In this document: one piece after another, positions 46,987 through 56,942 of the stretch
How the letters are laid out: each line of letters begins with the position of its first letter
Numbering within the stretch: the first letter of the stretch is position 1
Origin: an uncultured Chlorobiaceae bacterium
Lineage (GTDB): Bacteria > Bacteroidota > Chlorobiia > Chlorobiales > Chlorobiaceae
Assembly (NCBI GenBank): GCA_903822595.1
Contig: CAIJPS010000090.1
Span: 40,320-104,319 of the forward strand
Direction: 5' to 3'
DNA: 64,000 nucleotides
Notes under the pieces: model-generated
The model's input: only the letters and a program-made list of their open reading frames with translations
The model's database searches: none
Told to the model about the DNA's origin: nothing
Program-made: the position numbers and the translations under genes

Positions 46987-48303
46987 ATGGATACCGACAT
47001 CCTTCAAAAACAGGATAAAGAGCTCTTTGAGGCAATTGCCAACGAGACAACACGGCAGACTGAAACACTCGAGCTTATTGCTTCGGAAAACTTCACCAGC
47101 CGTGCGGTCATGCAGGCTTGCGGTTCGGTGATGACCAATAAATATGCAGAAGGCTATCCCGGCAAGCGTTATTATGGCGGTTGTGAATTTGTCGATGTGG
47201 CTGAAAACCTTGCACGTGACCGGGCGAAAAAGCTCTTTGGCTGCGACTATGTCAACGTACAGCCTCACTCCGGCTCCAGCGCCAACATGGCTGTCCTTTT
47301 TTCGGTGCTGAAACCCGGCGACCGGATCATGGGGCTCGATTTGTCACACGGCGGCCACCTGACTCATGGCAGCTCGGTCAATTTTTCCGGCCAGATGTAC
47401 GAGGCGCACTCCTATGGCGTTGATCGTGAGACCGGCCGCATCGACATGAACAAGGTTGAGGAGCTTGCTCTTCAGGTGCGTCCAAAACTGATTATCTGCG
47501 GTGCCAGCGCCTATTCGCAGGGCTTTGATGTAAAGGCCTTCAGGGCAATTGCCGACAAAGTCGGGGCTTTTCTGATGGCTGATATTGCTCACCCTGCCGG
47601 GCTCATAGCTGCCGGTTTTCTGGGCGACCCCATGCCGCACTGCCATTTTGTAACTACGACGACCCACAAGACCCTTCGTGGTCCAAGGGGAGGTATGATC
47701 ATGATGGGCACCGACTTTGAAAATCCCATGGGCATTACCATCAAGACAAAAACGGGTTCACGTCTGAAAATGATGTCAGAGGTTATGGATGCTGAAGTGA
47801 TGCCGGGAATCCAGGGTGGCCCGCTGATGCATATCATCGCCAGCAAGGCGGTTGCTTTTGGTGAGGCTTTGCAGCCCGCATTCCGTGAGTATGCCGCTCA
47901 GGTCATCAAAAATGCTGCGGCCATGGCTGGAAAGTTTACCGAGCTTGGTTACAACATCGTCAGTGGTGGAACCAAAAACCATCTCATGCTGCTTGACTTA
48001 CGCAGCAAGAATGTAACCGGCAAGGTTGCTGAGAACCTGCTCCACGCAGCAGGCATCACCGTCAACAAAAACATGGTGCCTTTTGACGACAAGTCTCCCT
48101 TTGTGACGAGCGGTATTCGCATAGGTACTCCTGCCATGACGACAAGAGGGATGCAGGAAGCAGACAGCACTCTTATCGCGGAGCTTATCGACAGGGTTAT
48201 CTTGTCCGCTGAAAAGGCTGATGCTGCGCAGGTTTGCCAAAGTGTCCGTGAGGAGATCAAGGCGCTTTGTCTGCGTAATCCTATCGAAGGGTATACCGTA
48301 TAA
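46987..48303 (+). CDS. glyA: Serine hydroxymethyltransferase
   Basis: GlyA interconverts serine and glycine with tetrahydrofolate, supplying one-carbon units and glycine. The 438-residue PLP enzyme has [53 protein letters not shown], the PLP lysine in [14 protein letters not shown] and [13 protein letters not shown]. It is slightly longer than E. coli GlyA (417), as in other Bacteroidetes/Chlorobi forms. It follows ribBA and is convergent with dnaG. Confidence 0.96.
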   Translation: MDTDILQKQDKELFEAIANETTRQTETLELIASENFTSRAVMQACGSVMTNKYAEGYPGKRYYGGCEFVDVAENLARDRAKKLFGCDYVNVQPHSGSSANMAVLFSVLKPGDRIMGLDLSHGGHLTHGSSVNFSGQMYEAHSYGVDRETGRIDMNKVEELALQVRPKLIICGASAYSQGFDVKAFRAIADKVGAFLMADIAHPAGLIAAGFLGDPMPHCHFVTTTTHKTLRGPRGGMIMMGTDFENPMGITIKTKTGSRLKMMSEVMDAEVMPGIQGGPLMHIIASKAVAFGEALQPAFREYAAQVIKNAAAMAGKFTELGYNIVSGGTKNHLMLLDLRSKNVTGKVAENLLHAAGITVNKNMVPFDDKSPFVTSGIRIGTPAMTTRGMQEADSTLIAELIDRVILSAEKADAAQVCQSVREEIKALCLRNPIEGYTV

Positions 48304-48365
48304 TCATTTTACAAGCCTCCCTGCATCTGGATGGTGTGGGGAGAAGGTTACCGGGCAAAAAGTGA

Positions 48366-50261
48366 TCAACTGTTTTCAAGGATGGCAGTGATCATCTTTT
48401 TGAGATCAAGAGAGGTTTTTCGAATTTTTTTATCGAGGATGATCTTCTCCTTTGAGAGCGCAATTTCACGCTCTGTATCGTTTTCCAGCCTGATATCTTC
48501 GGTGAGCCGGTTTTTCTGACAGACCAACGGTTCAAGAATAAGGTTTTTGAAGCCGTCAAGGAACATCGCAAGGCATCGTTTTGCGTTATCGGCGTGAACA
48601 TTGGATTGTTCGAGCCACTTTTTGCTAACGGGTTGTTCAATCAGCAAGCCGGAGGCCAGATCCCTCGATGCAGGATTGCTGAACAAACTTATTTCCGTTA
48701 CGATGTCAATCCTCTCCTCCTGACTATTTGCAATCGTTTTGTAGCGATTGATCATATGGGTAAAAATCTGCTGTGCCTCCGGGTGTGGCAACTCCAGCAT
48801 CTCTTCATGTGAAGCAGCAAATTCCAGCACGGCATTACCATACAAGGTACTTTCAAGCAGTGCTTTCAAAAAGGTTTTTTCGAGTACGGAGAGCTCCGAT
48901 TCCGGCTTGTGTTGCGGCTGAACATCCCGTCGGCTTTCGACGGACGAACTCCTTTTTTCCTGTCCGGACGCTTCACTGCCAAGACGTTCCTTGAGGGCAT
49001 GCAGGGTGATGTCAAGTTTTTTTGACAGTTCCTGCAGATAGAGCTCCTGACGGATACGGTCAGGAATCAGTGCAATCGTCTGTACCATGCTCCTGATCGC
49101 CTTTGATTTAACCTCCGGCTGTTCGAAATTTCCCGATTCCCTGAAAAAACGGATCTGAAACTCCTGAAACGACAGCATCTTCTCTTCAACGAATTGCTGG
49201 AATTTTTGACGCCCTTCGCGGCGGACAAAACTGTCGGGATCGTCACCCTGTGGAAGCATGATGATGAAGGGAGTGAGGTTTTCTGCAAGAAGGATATCGA
49301 TACCCGTCATCATCGACTTTTGACCCGCTTGGTCGGCATCATACATGAAGAGTACGCGGTTGGTGTAACGCTTCAGGATTTTTGCCTGATAGCGTGTCAG
49401 TGAGGTACCGCACGAGGCTACAGCGTTGGTTATGCCTGCCTGATGCAGGGCCAGCACATCCATGTACCCTTCAACGAGCACCGCGGTCTCCATACGCCGA
49501 ATCTCATTTTTGGCGGTGTGCAGTCCATAGAGAAGTTTCGATTTTTCAAAGAGCTTGCTCTCCTGTGAATTCAGGTATTTGGGTGTTTGACTATTCTTCT
49601 CAAGGGTGCGTCCCCCAAAGCCGACAACCTGGCCGCCAACTGAAAAAATGGGGAAGATCACCCTGTTGCGGAAGGTATCATACCATGATTTTCCCTGTTT
49701 ATTCGGGGTGATAAGTCCAAGATCAAGCAGGTGCTCCTGAGCTATTCCAGCCCTTACGGCTTCGGTGAAGAGATGATCCCATGCGTCCGGAGCATAACCG
49801 AGGCCGAAGGAATTGATTGTTTTTTCCGTCAGTCCCCGCTCCGTCGCCAGGTAGGAATAACCGGTTTTTCCCTCCAGGCTTGCCAGTTTTCCATGAAAAA
49901 ACTTTGCAGCCCAGCGAAGGGTTTCAGCCAGGCTCTCTTCATGCGCCGATTTATGCTCCTTTTTTTCGGTAAACCGGCTGATATCGATGCCTGCTCTTTT
50001 GGCAACCAGTTCAACCGCTTCAGGAAAGGAGAGCTTTTCCATTTCCATGACAAAGTTAAAAACATTGCCCCCCTTGCCGCTGGAAAAGCATTTGAAGAGC
50101 TGTTTGTCGGGTGAAACGATAAACGATGGGGTTTTCTCCACAGTGAAGGGAGAAAGAGCCTTATAGTTACGCCCGGCAGGTTGAAGCGTCAGATAATCAG
50201 AGATAATATCAACGATGTCTGCTGCTTGTCGAACCTCGTCAACGATCGAAGGAGGGATCAT
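48366..50261 (-). CDS. dnaG: DNA primase DnaG with degenerate zinc motif
   Basis: DnaG synthesises RNA primers at the fork. The 631-residue protein has the N-terminal zinc-binding fold, but the expected C-H-C-C ligands read Ser37, Thr40, Cys58 and Ser61 (LSPFTVEKTPSF and KCFSSGKGG), so three of four are lost. The fold's other conserved residues remain. The RNA polymerase core has FRNRVIFPIF, GFGGRTL, TPKYLNSQES and the TOPRIM acids EGYMDVLALHQAG and FMYDADQAGQ. A C-terminal helicase-binding domain follows. It is divergent from exbB. Confidence 0.93.
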   Translation of the reverse strand: MIPPSIVDEVRQAADIVDIISDYLTLQPAGRNYKALSPFTVEKTPSFIVSPDKQLFKCFSSGKGGNVFNFVMEMEKLSFPEAVELVAKRAGIDISRFTEKKEHKSAHEESLAETLRWAAKFFHGKLASLEGKTGYSYLATERGLTEKTINSFGLGYAPDAWDHLFTEAVRAGIAQEHLLDLGLITPNKQGKSWYDTFRNRVIFPIFSVGGQVVGFGGRTLEKNSQTPKYLNSQESKLFEKSKLLYGLHTAKNEIRRMETAVLVEGYMDVLALHQAGITNAVASCGTSLTRYQAKILKRYTNRVLFMYDADQAGQKSMMTGIDILLAENLTPFIIMLPQGDDPDSFVRREGRQKFQQFVEEKMLSFQEFQIRFFRESGNFEQPEVKSKAIRSMVQTIALIPDRIRQELYLQELSKKLDITLHALKERLGSEASGQEKRSSSVESRRDVQPQHKPESELSVLEKTFLKALLESTLYGNAVLEFAASHEEMLELPHPEAQQIFTHMINRYKTIANSQEERIDIVTEISLFSNPASRDLASGLLIEQPVSKKWLEQSNVHADNAKRCLAMFLDGFKNLILEPLVCQKNRLTEDIRLENDTEREIALSKEKIILDKKIRKTSLDLKKMITAILENS

Positions 50262-50558
50262 GCGCCTTTTGTTTGTCAGTAATATTGTTACGGGAACACG
50301 TACTTTTTTTCTCTCTATGATCGATTACTGTTGAAAAATAACCAGCTTATTTACTAAATTGAGCACTAATAATGTTGTTGTTACCCGGTGTTGCCTTCCA
50401 ACTCTCTTGATGACAGGGAAAAGTACCGGTTTTCAAGTCATTCCATCTGTAGACGGTGGTTCCTGTTGCTTTAAAATTCTTTGTCGCAGTATAGCAAATT
50501 ACAGAGTGCTTCATAACGCTTCGTTCACCTTCAGGATAGTCAAAAAAAATAAGAGTCT
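50262..50558. other. Divergent spacer between dnaG and exbB
   Basis: This is a 297-bp non-coding stretch that should hold both promoters. A short imperfect dyad, GTAATATTGTTAC, is present near its left end. No convincing Fur-type box, RNA gene or repeat was seen. Confidence 0.5.
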
Positions 50559-51305
50559 ATGAAACAGGGTTTTTTTACGGGTGTGCTCATTGTCGTAACC
50601 TACGCGGTCTCTCTGGGCTTCTATGTATGGATGGGTACTACTCCGCCGGAGTCGATATTCCACGCCGTATGGAAAGGCGGTCCGGTTGTTTCCGTGTTGA
50701 TGGCGCTTATCCTGATGCTGATTGCCTACATTGTCGAGCGTATTATTGCCCTCAACAAGGCATCCGGAAAGGGAAATATCCCTGAATTTGTGCGGAGCCT
50801 CAAACAGGATATCGAGAACGGAGCAATTGATCAGGCCATTGCCAAGTGTGACGATCACCAAAGCTCTCTTGCCGCTGTTCTGCGCTCAGTGCTTCACCGC
50901 TATAAAATGCTTGTCTCCTTTAACGTTACTGATCGCGAAAAAAAGATCAGTGATATGGAAAAGGCTGTCGAGGAAGCCACGGTCATGGAGATGCCGCTTC
51001 TTGAGAAAAACCTTGTCGCCATATCCACCATTGCCTCAATATCCACCATGGTCGGCCTTCTTGGAACAACTCTTGGCATGATCCGTGCCTTTGCGGCCAT
51101 GGCGACCAGTGGAGCCCCCGATGCCGTGCAGCTCTCGCTTGGTATCTCTGAAGCACTCTTCAATACGGCGATAGGTATTCTTGGCGGCATTATGGGCATT
51201 GTCACCTATAACGTCTTCACCAGCAGGGTTGACCGTTTCAGTTACATGATTGACGAAGCGGCATTCTATATTATTCAGACTCTCGGAACCGGTAAACCGG
51301 AATAA
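50559..51305 (+). CDS. exbB: MotA/TolQ/ExbB proton-channel protein
   Basis: ExbB is the main channel subunit of the TonB energising complex in the inner membrane. The 248-residue protein has an N-terminal helix, a second near 45-65 and two linked helices around 150-215. The conserved loop reads LLEKNLVAISTIASISTMVGLLGTTLGMIRAF and is followed by LSLGISEALFNTAIGILGGI, both typical of the family. It starts the operon exbB-exbD-exbD-tonB. Confidence 0.92.
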   Translation: MKQGFFTGVLIVVTYAVSLGFYVWMGTTPPESIFHAVWKGGPVVSVLMALILMLIAYIVERIIALNKASGKGNIPEFVRSLKQDIENGAIDQAIAKCDDHQSSLAAVLRSVLHRYKMLVSFNVTDREKKISDMEKAVEEATVMEMPLLEKNLVAISTIASISTMVGLLGTTLGMIRAFAAMATSGAPDAVQLSLGISEALFNTAIGILGGIMGIVTYNVFTSRVDRFSYMIDEAAFYIIQTLGTGKPE

Positions 51306-51311
51306 TCGCTG

Positions 51312-51845
51312 ATGTCGAGAATCAAGGCTAAACGGGTCGGGTTCCGGATTGATATGACTCCAATGGTGGATGTCGCATTTCTTCTGTTGACCTTTTTCAT
51401 GCTGACCACCAAGTTCCGGCCTCCCGAGGTTGTAAGGATTGATCTGCCCTCATCTCATTCTGAGCTGAAGCTACCTGAATCAGATGTTCTGACGGTTACG
51501 GTCAGTGGCGATAACTCTTTTTATATGGGAGTATCCTCACAGCAGTCGAGGGTAAAGATTTTTAATTCCGTTGTAAAACCCAAGCTGCAGAAAGCTGGGT
51601 TATCAACGATCGCAGTTGCGGATTCCCTGAAAAAATTCAAGCTGGCCGAAAATTTCCGGGTTGAACGAGATGAGCTCGACCGGTTTGTTGTCATGGCACG
51701 CTTTGCCGACCAGAAGCTTCGTCCGGTGATACGTGCTGATGCCAATGCTGGCTTTGACGCCGTGAACCATGTCATCAAGGTCTACAAAAAGGCGAACCTG
51801 CTCACCTTCAACCTCATTACCGTTCTTGAAAGGGAGGTTCGCTGA
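51312..51845 (+). CDS. exbD: Biopolymer transport protein ExbD (first copy)
   Basis: ExbD is the single-helix partner of ExbB that carries the proton-binding Asp. The 177-residue protein has DMTPMVDVAFLLLTFFMLTT with the key Asp in the helix, then a periplasmic domain. Between strands it has an insertion relative to E. coli ExbD (about 100-125). The stop overlaps the next exbD as TGATG. Confidence 0.9.
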   Translation: MSRIKAKRVGFRIDMTPMVDVAFLLLTFFMLTTKFRPPEVVRIDLPSSHSELKLPESDVLTVTVSGDNSFYMGVSSQQSRVKIFNSVVKPKLQKAGLSTIAVADSLKKFKLAENFRVERDELDRFVVMARFADQKLRPVIRADANAGFDAVNHVIKVYKKANLLTFNLITVLEREVR

Positions 51846-52369
51846 TGGGTGTTGTTGATTCTCCAAATGGACGCCGTACCCACAAAAAAGGGAGGCGGCG
51901 CTCAAAAAGGATCGGATTTCATCTCGACATGACACCGATGGTTGATGTGGCATTTCTTCTTCTGACCTTTTTCATGCTGACAACGACCTTTTCAAAATCC
52001 AACACGATGGAGATCAATATTCCACCGGAAAGGGCTGAAGTGAAGGTTGCCGAGTCGAACGTGATGACACTCAGGGTTGCCGATAACATCATGGTCTATT
52101 GCTCCCTTGGCAAAGAAGCACCCCGGAAACTCCCTCTCTACGATCCCAGCGACAGCCGCCAGATGGCTTTGAGCGGAGAGCTGCGCCAGTTACTCCGGCA
52201 GCAGACAGCGGCGAATCCGAAAATGGTCATTGTTGTCAAGATCAGCGAAAAGGCGAAGTATAAACATCTGGTCGATATTATTGATGAACTGAACCTCATG
52301 AAAATTGACCGGTTCAGTCTGGATGACTATACGGATCAGGATGCCGTCGAAATACAAAGAGCTATTTAA
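51845..52369 (+). CDS. exbD: Biopolymer transport protein ExbD (second copy)
   Basis: This second ExbD paralogue has 174 residues. It has a longer basic N-terminus (RRTHKKGRRRSKRIGF) before the identical-looking membrane helix DMTPMVDVAFLLLTFFMLTT. The periplasmic domain differs from the first copy and contains KYKHLVDIIDELNLMKIDRFSL. Paired, divergent ExbD copies are common in Bacteroidetes/Chlorobi TonB loci. Translation is coupled to the first copy by a 1-bp overlap. Confidence 0.9.
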   Translation: MGVVDSPNGRRTHKKGRRRSKRIGFHLDMTPMVDVAFLLLTFFMLTTTFSKSNTMEINIPPERAEVKVAESNVMTLRVADNIMVYCSLGKEAPRKLPLYDPSDSRQMALSGELRQLLRQQTAANPKMVIVVKISEKAKYKHLVDIIDELNLMKIDRFSLDDYTDQDAVEIQRAI

Positions 52370-52402
52370 TCAGGAGAGGAATCAGAAAAGGAGTTTGTTC
52401 AG

Positions 52403-53200
52403 GTGGCTTCAAAACTTGATAACATGCATGATGGCGCTCGCAGGAAAGCCCTTTCATGGTCTTTCCAGGAGGAGTTTCTTGATACCGACCGTTTACGGCA
52501 CTTGTCGTACGGCAATCTCGTTCTTCGCCGTCAGGCACATCTTTTTCTCAGCCACGGGGTACTTACGGCCATTGTGCTTCTTGGTGTTTTCTGGCTTGTC
52601 ACAGCTAACTGGCAAACCCTTGCTTCACTGACGGGATTGTTCAAGAAGGATGAGCCCATGGTCGAATGCTATGAAGTGGTGACAAGTGTGACCCAGCTTC
52701 CACCGCCACCACCGCTTGATATACCGGAACCTGTTCCGGTGACCCCTACATCTGCTGCAACTCCTGCACCACCCAATGTGGGTAAAATCAAGCAGGTCAG
52801 TCAGGAAGAGGCGCCTGTCCAACAGACACTTGCCACGCAAAAGGAGCTGAAACAGGCGATACAGACCGGTACAGGAAGCGGAAGTGGCTCTGCGGGCGAA
52901 GAGGTGCCAATGTTTGTTCCCTGTGAAAAAATGCCCGGTTTTCTTGACCAGAAAAAACCCGCCTATCCTGAGATGGCAAGAATCGCCGGTATTACCGGAA
53001 AGGTCTTTGTCAGCGTGCTTATTGGTGAAGATGGTCGCCCCATCAAGGCGAAGGTTATGAAACGTATCCCTGCCGACTGCGAAATCTTTGATGCCGTTGC
53101 CCTGAAATCCGTTATGGAGTCGAAATACTATCCCGGCATCCAGAACGGCAGCCCCATAAAAGTGTGGTTTACCGTTCCGATACGGTTTCAGCTCGACTGA
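52403..53200 (+). CDS. tonB: TonB-family energy transducer
   Basis: TonB transmits the ExbBD proton force to outer-membrane receptors. The 265-residue protein has one membrane helix at about 48-68, a proline-rich periplasmic stretch (LPPPPPLDIPEPVPVTPTS, about 97-115) and a C-terminal TonB domain (YPEMARIAGITGKVFVSVLI, then YYPGIQNGSPIKVWFTVPI). The start is GTG 52403 with AAAGGAG nine bases before; ATG 52424 is an alternative. The stop overlaps the convergent DUF3098-like gene. Confidence 0.9.
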   Translation: MASKLDNMHDGARRKALSWSFQEEFLDTDRLRHLSYGNLVLRRQAHLFLSHGVLTAIVLLGVFWLVTANWQTLASLTGLFKKDEPMVECYEVVTSVTQLPPPPPLDIPEPVPVTPTSAATPAPPNVGKIKQVSQEEAPVQQTLATQKELKQAIQTGTGSGSGSAGEEVPMFVPCEKMPGFLDQKKPAYPEMARIAGITGKVFVSVLIGEDGRPIKAKVMKRIPADCEIFDAVALKSVMESKYYPGIQNGSPIKVWFTVPIRFQLD

Positions 53201-53481
53201 ACGGGTTGCTTTTTTGCCGGTTTCGGGCGGTAGAGCACGCCAAAGGCAACCCAGAGATAAGCTCCGATGAGGGTTACGGGGCTTATAAAAAGGGAGAAAA
53301 AGCCGTCAACATTCCGCTCAAGGTACATTCCCCAGTAGCTTCCGGCAATTACCAGAGCCCCGAAAGCAATCATGATATAGTTGATGGCTTCCAGGGGCAT
53401 TGCTGCGGGCTTTTCAACAGCTTTTTCAGCAGCTTTGGTCTGCTGTTGTTTTTTCGGCTGTTTCTTCGGTAAAGATTTCAT
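53188..53481 (-). CDS. Small two-helix membrane protein, DUF3098-like
   Basis: The 97-residue protein has a lysine/glutamine-rich N-terminus and two membrane helices (about 34-51 and 63-84), with a short basic end. The layout and [19 protein letters not shown] recall DUF3098 of Bacteroidetes/Chlorobi, whose role is unknown. Its start lies inside the argD 3' end (56-bp overlap) and its stop overlaps tonB by 13 bp. Such dense overlap suggests a real but poorly expressed gene. Confidence 0.65.
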   Translation of the reverse strand: MKSLPKKQPKKQQQTKAAEKAVEKPAAMPLEAINYIMIAFGALVIAGSYWGMYLERNVDGFFSLFISPVTLIGAYLWVAFGVLYRPKPAKKQPVQSS

Positions 53482-54652
53482 CAAGGGTTGAGATACAGTG
53501 TTGAGCCTCTTCCCGGCTGATAGTCAGGGGAGGGAGAAGCCTGATAACGTTGACGCTGGTGGCATTGATAACAACATGCTTCTCCAGCGCCTTCCCGACA
53601 TAGGGTTTTGCCTCTTTGTCCATTGTGATGCCCACCATCAGGCCATACTGACGGATCTCAAGAATCTGCGGATGTTTTGCTGCCAGTTTCTGCAGTTCAT
53701 TATGAATAAAAGTACCGACTTCCTGGGCTTGCTCCATCAACTTGTCCTCTTCAATGGCCTTGATCATGGCAACTCCTGCGGCACATGCCACCGGATTTCC
53801 ACCAAACGTGGTGCCGTGGTTGCCATAGGTCAAAACATCGGCCACCTTTTCATTGCCTATGACCGCAGATAATGGTAAGCCGCCGCCAAGCGGTTTGGCA
53901 AGGCAGACCAGATCAGGGTCGGCATCGACTTGCGTATAACTGAAAAACGTTCCGGTTCTTCCGCAGCCCGCCTGAATTTCATCGGCGACAATAAGGAAGT
54001 TGTATTGCTCCCGAAGCTCTTTCAGCCGGTCAATAAAGGGCTGCGAGATACGGTGAATACCACCCTCGCCCTGCACCACCTCAATAAAAACAGCTGCAGT
54101 TTTGTCAGAAACCTTTTCTTCAAGGTCTGCAATATCGTTGAAAGCAATCATGCCGGTTCCCGGCAGCAGCGGCTCGAATCCGTCAACATATTTCGGTTTT
54201 GCCGTCAGCGACATGGCGCCGTACGTTCTGCCATGAAAACAGTTGCTCAGTGAGAGCACCTCTTTTTTCTCCTGATCACCCGATAGCCCTGCCCATTTCC
54301 GCGCAATCTTGATGGCCGCCTCAATGGCCTCTGTGCCGCTGTTGGCAAAAAAGACCTTGGAGAGCCCGGAGAGTGACAGCAGTTTTGCGGCCAGCTCAAA
54401 CTGCGGCTCCATCATAAAGAGGTTTGAAGCATGGATAAGCTTCGCTGCCTGGGAGCTTATAGCCTCTACAAGGCGCTTGTCACCATAGCCGAGCGCGTTG
54501 ACACCGATGCCCGCAATCATGTCGAGATAACGGGTTCCATCATCGCTGACCAGCCAACCCCTTTCGCCATGCGTCACGGCAATGGGAAACCGGGCATAAT
54601 TGTGAAAAAAAAGTTTCTCTTCGGTTCTCTGATTTACGGACGCGCTTTTCAT
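53426..54652 (-). CDS. argD: Acetylornithine aminotransferase family protein
   Basis: This class III PLP aminotransferase most probably acts on acetylornithine in arginine synthesis. The 408-residue protein shows [76 protein letters not shown], the PLP lysine in [19 protein letters not shown] and [15 protein letters not shown]. Succinylornithine or other omega-amino acids cannot be excluded. No other arg gene is adjacent. Confidence 0.88.
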   Translation of the reverse strand: MKSASVNQRTEEKLFFHNYARFPIAVTHGERGWLVSDDGTRYLDMIAGIGVNALGYGDKRLVEAISSQAAKLIHASNLFMMEPQFELAAKLLSLSGLSKVFFANSGTEAIEAAIKIARKWAGLSGDQEKKEVLSLSNCFHGRTYGAMSLTAKPKYVDGFEPLLPGTGMIAFNDIADLEEKVSDKTAAVFIEVVQGEGGIHRISQPFIDRLKELREQYNFLIVADEIQAGCGRTGTFFSYTQVDADPDLVCLAKPLGGGLPLSAVIGNEKVADVLTYGNHGTTFGGNPVACAAGVAMIKAIEEDKLMEQAQEVGTFIHNELQKLAAKHPQILEIRQYGLMVGITMDKEAKPYVGKALEKHVVINATSVNVIRLLPPLTISREEAQHCISTLDEIFTEETAEKTTADQSC

Positions 54653-54798
54653 GCTGTTTTCTTCTTTATAACAAAGTATACTATAGTCTAACTCGTTTTA
54701 AATGAGTATAAGAAAAACACCTTATAAATTACTATACATCTTTTTTCACTCCTCCGGTGATGATAACTGCGTTACAAGCAGTGACATTGCTGACTCGT

Positions 54799-55011
54799 TC
54801 AAACATTTTCTTGTGCGTCTTTCCACGCCAGCCAGACGCGGATAATGCGCCAGATACCATAAGCGCCGGTCAGCAAGGCATAAAGACGCATATCCTGTTT
54901 CATTCCCGCAGGGGAGATGTCAGGAAAAAAGAGGAGATAGAGGGCTATACCGATAAACGTACTTCCCAGAATCAGGCCAGTAATGATCTCGATAAGGCTC
55001 TTTTTTTTCAC
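54799..55011 (-). CDS. Small two-helix membrane protein next to ndh
   Basis: The 70-residue protein consists mainly of two membrane helices (about 9-29 and 42-64) joined by a short loop (PDISPAGMKQD). It has a charged N-terminus and tail. No family was recognised. ATG 55011 overlaps the ndh stop by 4 bp (ATGA), so it is translated with the NADH dehydrogenase and may be an accessory subunit of it. Confidence 0.7.
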   Translation of the reverse strand: MKKKSLIEIITGLILGSTFIGIALYLLFFPDISPAGMKQDMRLYALLTGAYGIWRIIRVWLAWKDAQENV

Positions 55012-56312
55012 TCCTTCTCCTCCTTTTCGATGTGGAGTGCACAGGGGTCGGCATCAGGATAGAAGCGCCACTCCCTGTTGATGATCAGGCGGGCACCATA
55101 GCTGAAGGTAAAGTAAGACCATCCCCACTGCAGCAGCACAAAGACCCGGTGACGGAAGCTGGTCAAAAAGTAGATATGCACCAGAAGCCAGGTGAACCAG
55201 GCAAGAATGCCATCAAACTTCAGGCTGCCAAATTCAACGATAGCCTTGTTTTTGCCGATGGTGGCCATCTGCCCTTTGTCGCGGTAGCGGAAGAGCTTTC
55301 TTGCTTTTGTTTTCAGGTCAAGCACAATGTTTTTGCCGATGAGCCGTCCCTGCTGCAAGGCAACAGGTGCGAGCCCCGGCAGGGGAGTTCCGTTTTCCGA
55401 AACAAAGTGCGCAAGGTCCCCACCGACAAAGATTTCCGGATGATCCGGAATGCTGAGATCGTCACTGACGATGATGCGTCCAATCCGGTCGGTCTCCACC
55501 CCTGCCATTGTTTTGCCAATCTCAATGGCCGTAACGCCAGCAGCCCAGAGCACCGTTGCTGCTTCGATGCGTTCATTTCCGATCTGCACGCCGTTTTCAT
55601 CAACCTCGCTCACCATACTGTTTGTCCAGACCTGCACGCCGAGTTTCTCAAGCGATCGTGTCGCCTTGCTTGCAAGATCGGGAGAAAAAGAGCCGAGAAT
55701 GCGCGGAGCTGCTTCAACAATAAAAATGCGGGTCAGTTTGGGGTCAATGTTCCGGTAAAATTTTGAGAGGGTGTAGCGGCTCATTTCTCCAATCGAGCCA
55801 GCGAGCTCCACACCGGTCGGTCCGCCACCGACAATGACAAAGGTGAGCAGTTTTTTGCGTTCGACAAAATCAGTTGTCCGTTCAGCCCGTTCATAAGCCT
55901 CCATCACCCGCCGGCGAATCTCCTTGGCCTGTGCGAGGGTTTTCAGCCCAGGGGCAAACTCTTCCCACTCGTTGTGGCCGAAATAGTGGTGCTGGACACC
56001 GCAGGCAAGTACCAGATAATCGTAGGGGATATCGCTGAAATCGGTTACGACCGTTTTATTTTCAACATCAATGCGATCAACAATTCCTTTGAAGACCGTG
56101 ATGTTCTGGTAGTTTGCCAGCATGTTCCGCAGCGGCGCGGCAATATCCCCCTCACCAAGTGCCGCCATGGCAACCTGATAGAGAAGCGGCTGAAAGAGGT
56201 GGTAGTTCTTCCGGTCGATGAGGGTAACCTCAATATCCTTCTTATTGCCAAGTATTCTGGCTGCATTAAGTCCTGCAAATCCTCCACCTACAATCACAAC
56301 CCTCTTTTTCAT
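55008..56312 (-). CDS. ndh: Type II NADH:quinone oxidoreductase-like flavoprotein
   Basis: This is a monotopic FAD enzyme that oxidises NAD(P)H and passes electrons to quinone. The 434-residue protein has the FAD-binding fold VVIVGGGFAGLNAARIL, the NADH-binding fold TFVIVGGGPTGVELAGSIGEM, and the second FAD contact IFVGGDLAHFVSENGTPLPGLAPVALQQG. The C-terminal hydrophobic segment ILAWFTWLLVHIYFLTSFR is typical of the family's membrane anchor. Quinone as acceptor is inferred. The small membrane gene follows with a 4-bp overlap. Confidence 0.9.
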   Translation of the reverse strand: MKKRVVIVGGGFAGLNAARILGNKKDIEVTLIDRKNYHLFQPLLYQVAMAALGEGDIAAPLRNMLANYQNITVFKGIVDRIDVENKTVVTDFSDIPYDYLVLACGVQHHYFGHNEWEEFAPGLKTLAQAKEIRRRVMEAYERAERTTDFVERKKLLTFVIVGGGPTGVELAGSIGEMSRYTLSKFYRNIDPKLTRIFIVEAAPRILGSFSPDLASKATRSLEKLGVQVWTNSMVSEVDENGVQIGNERIEAATVLWAAGVTAIEIGKTMAGVETDRIGRIIVSDDLSIPDHPEIFVGGDLAHFVSENGTPLPGLAPVALQQGRLIGKNIVLDLKTKARKLFRYRDKGQMATIGKNKAIVEFGSLKFDGILAWFTWLLVHIYFLTSFRHRVFVLLQWGWSYFTFSYGARLIINREWRFYPDADPCALHIEKEEKE

Positions 56313-56441
56313 CTCTAGCGCTACCTTTTATAATAAAACGTGAATATTCAATGCTCTCTGGCTTTGTAAAAAGAACCGGATACCGACTAAAGTAAAAAAA
56401 AGAGAGAATTATCCTCATCTCTTCCGGAATTGATGCGGCAA

Positions 56442-56942
56442 TCAGGTCAGATGCTCAATTATTTCGGTATGCATGGGGAATTGTTGTTGCAGTGTGTTTC
56501 TGTCGGCAAAAGCAAAGTCGCGAAAATCAAAGCCCGGTGCGACCACGCAGCTTACCAGTGCGTAGCTTTCATCTTCAGGAGTTGCAAGGGAGGCACCGAA
56601 CCAGCTCTCCCTGGGAACGACTCCCTGTATAACCTGCCCTTTGCCGGGCGCAAGGCCAAGCGTAAAGCTGGATGGCTCACCATTTACCGGAAAAAAATGA
56701 ACCGTGAGCGGATCGCCTGCATGGAAAAACCACAGTTCGTCAGAATGAATCCTGTGCAGCCTTGAGCGATCCCTCCCCTTGAGCAGGTAGTAAATGGCTG
56801 TTGCATAAGAGCGTAGGCCATTGAAGGGAGTGGCGCCAGTGAAGGAATATAAACCTTCGCTCCGGTATGTTTCGCGGTAGTATCCCCCTTCAGGATGCGG
56901 CGCGAGCTGGAAGCTCTCTATCCAGAACTCAGCTTTTTGCAT
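56442..56942 (-). CDS. Cupin-fold protein (DUF985)
   Basis: The 166-residue protein matches DUF985: [49 protein letters not shown] (in pieces), [11 protein letters not shown] and [17 protein letters not shown]. The fold is a cupin with candidate metal or ligand histidines in HRIHSDE. Function is unknown. MQKAEFW was chosen as the start, which overlaps the purE 3' end by 14 bp, indicating an operon. Confidence 0.85.
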   Translation of the reverse strand: MQKAEFWIESFQLAPHPEGGYYRETYRSEGLYSFTGATPFNGLRSYATAIYYLLKGRDRSRLHRIHSDELWFFHAGDPLTVHFFPVNGEPSSFTLGLAPGKGQVIQGVVPRESWFGASLATPEDESYALVSCVVAPGFDFRDFAFADRNTLQQQFPMHTEIIEHLT

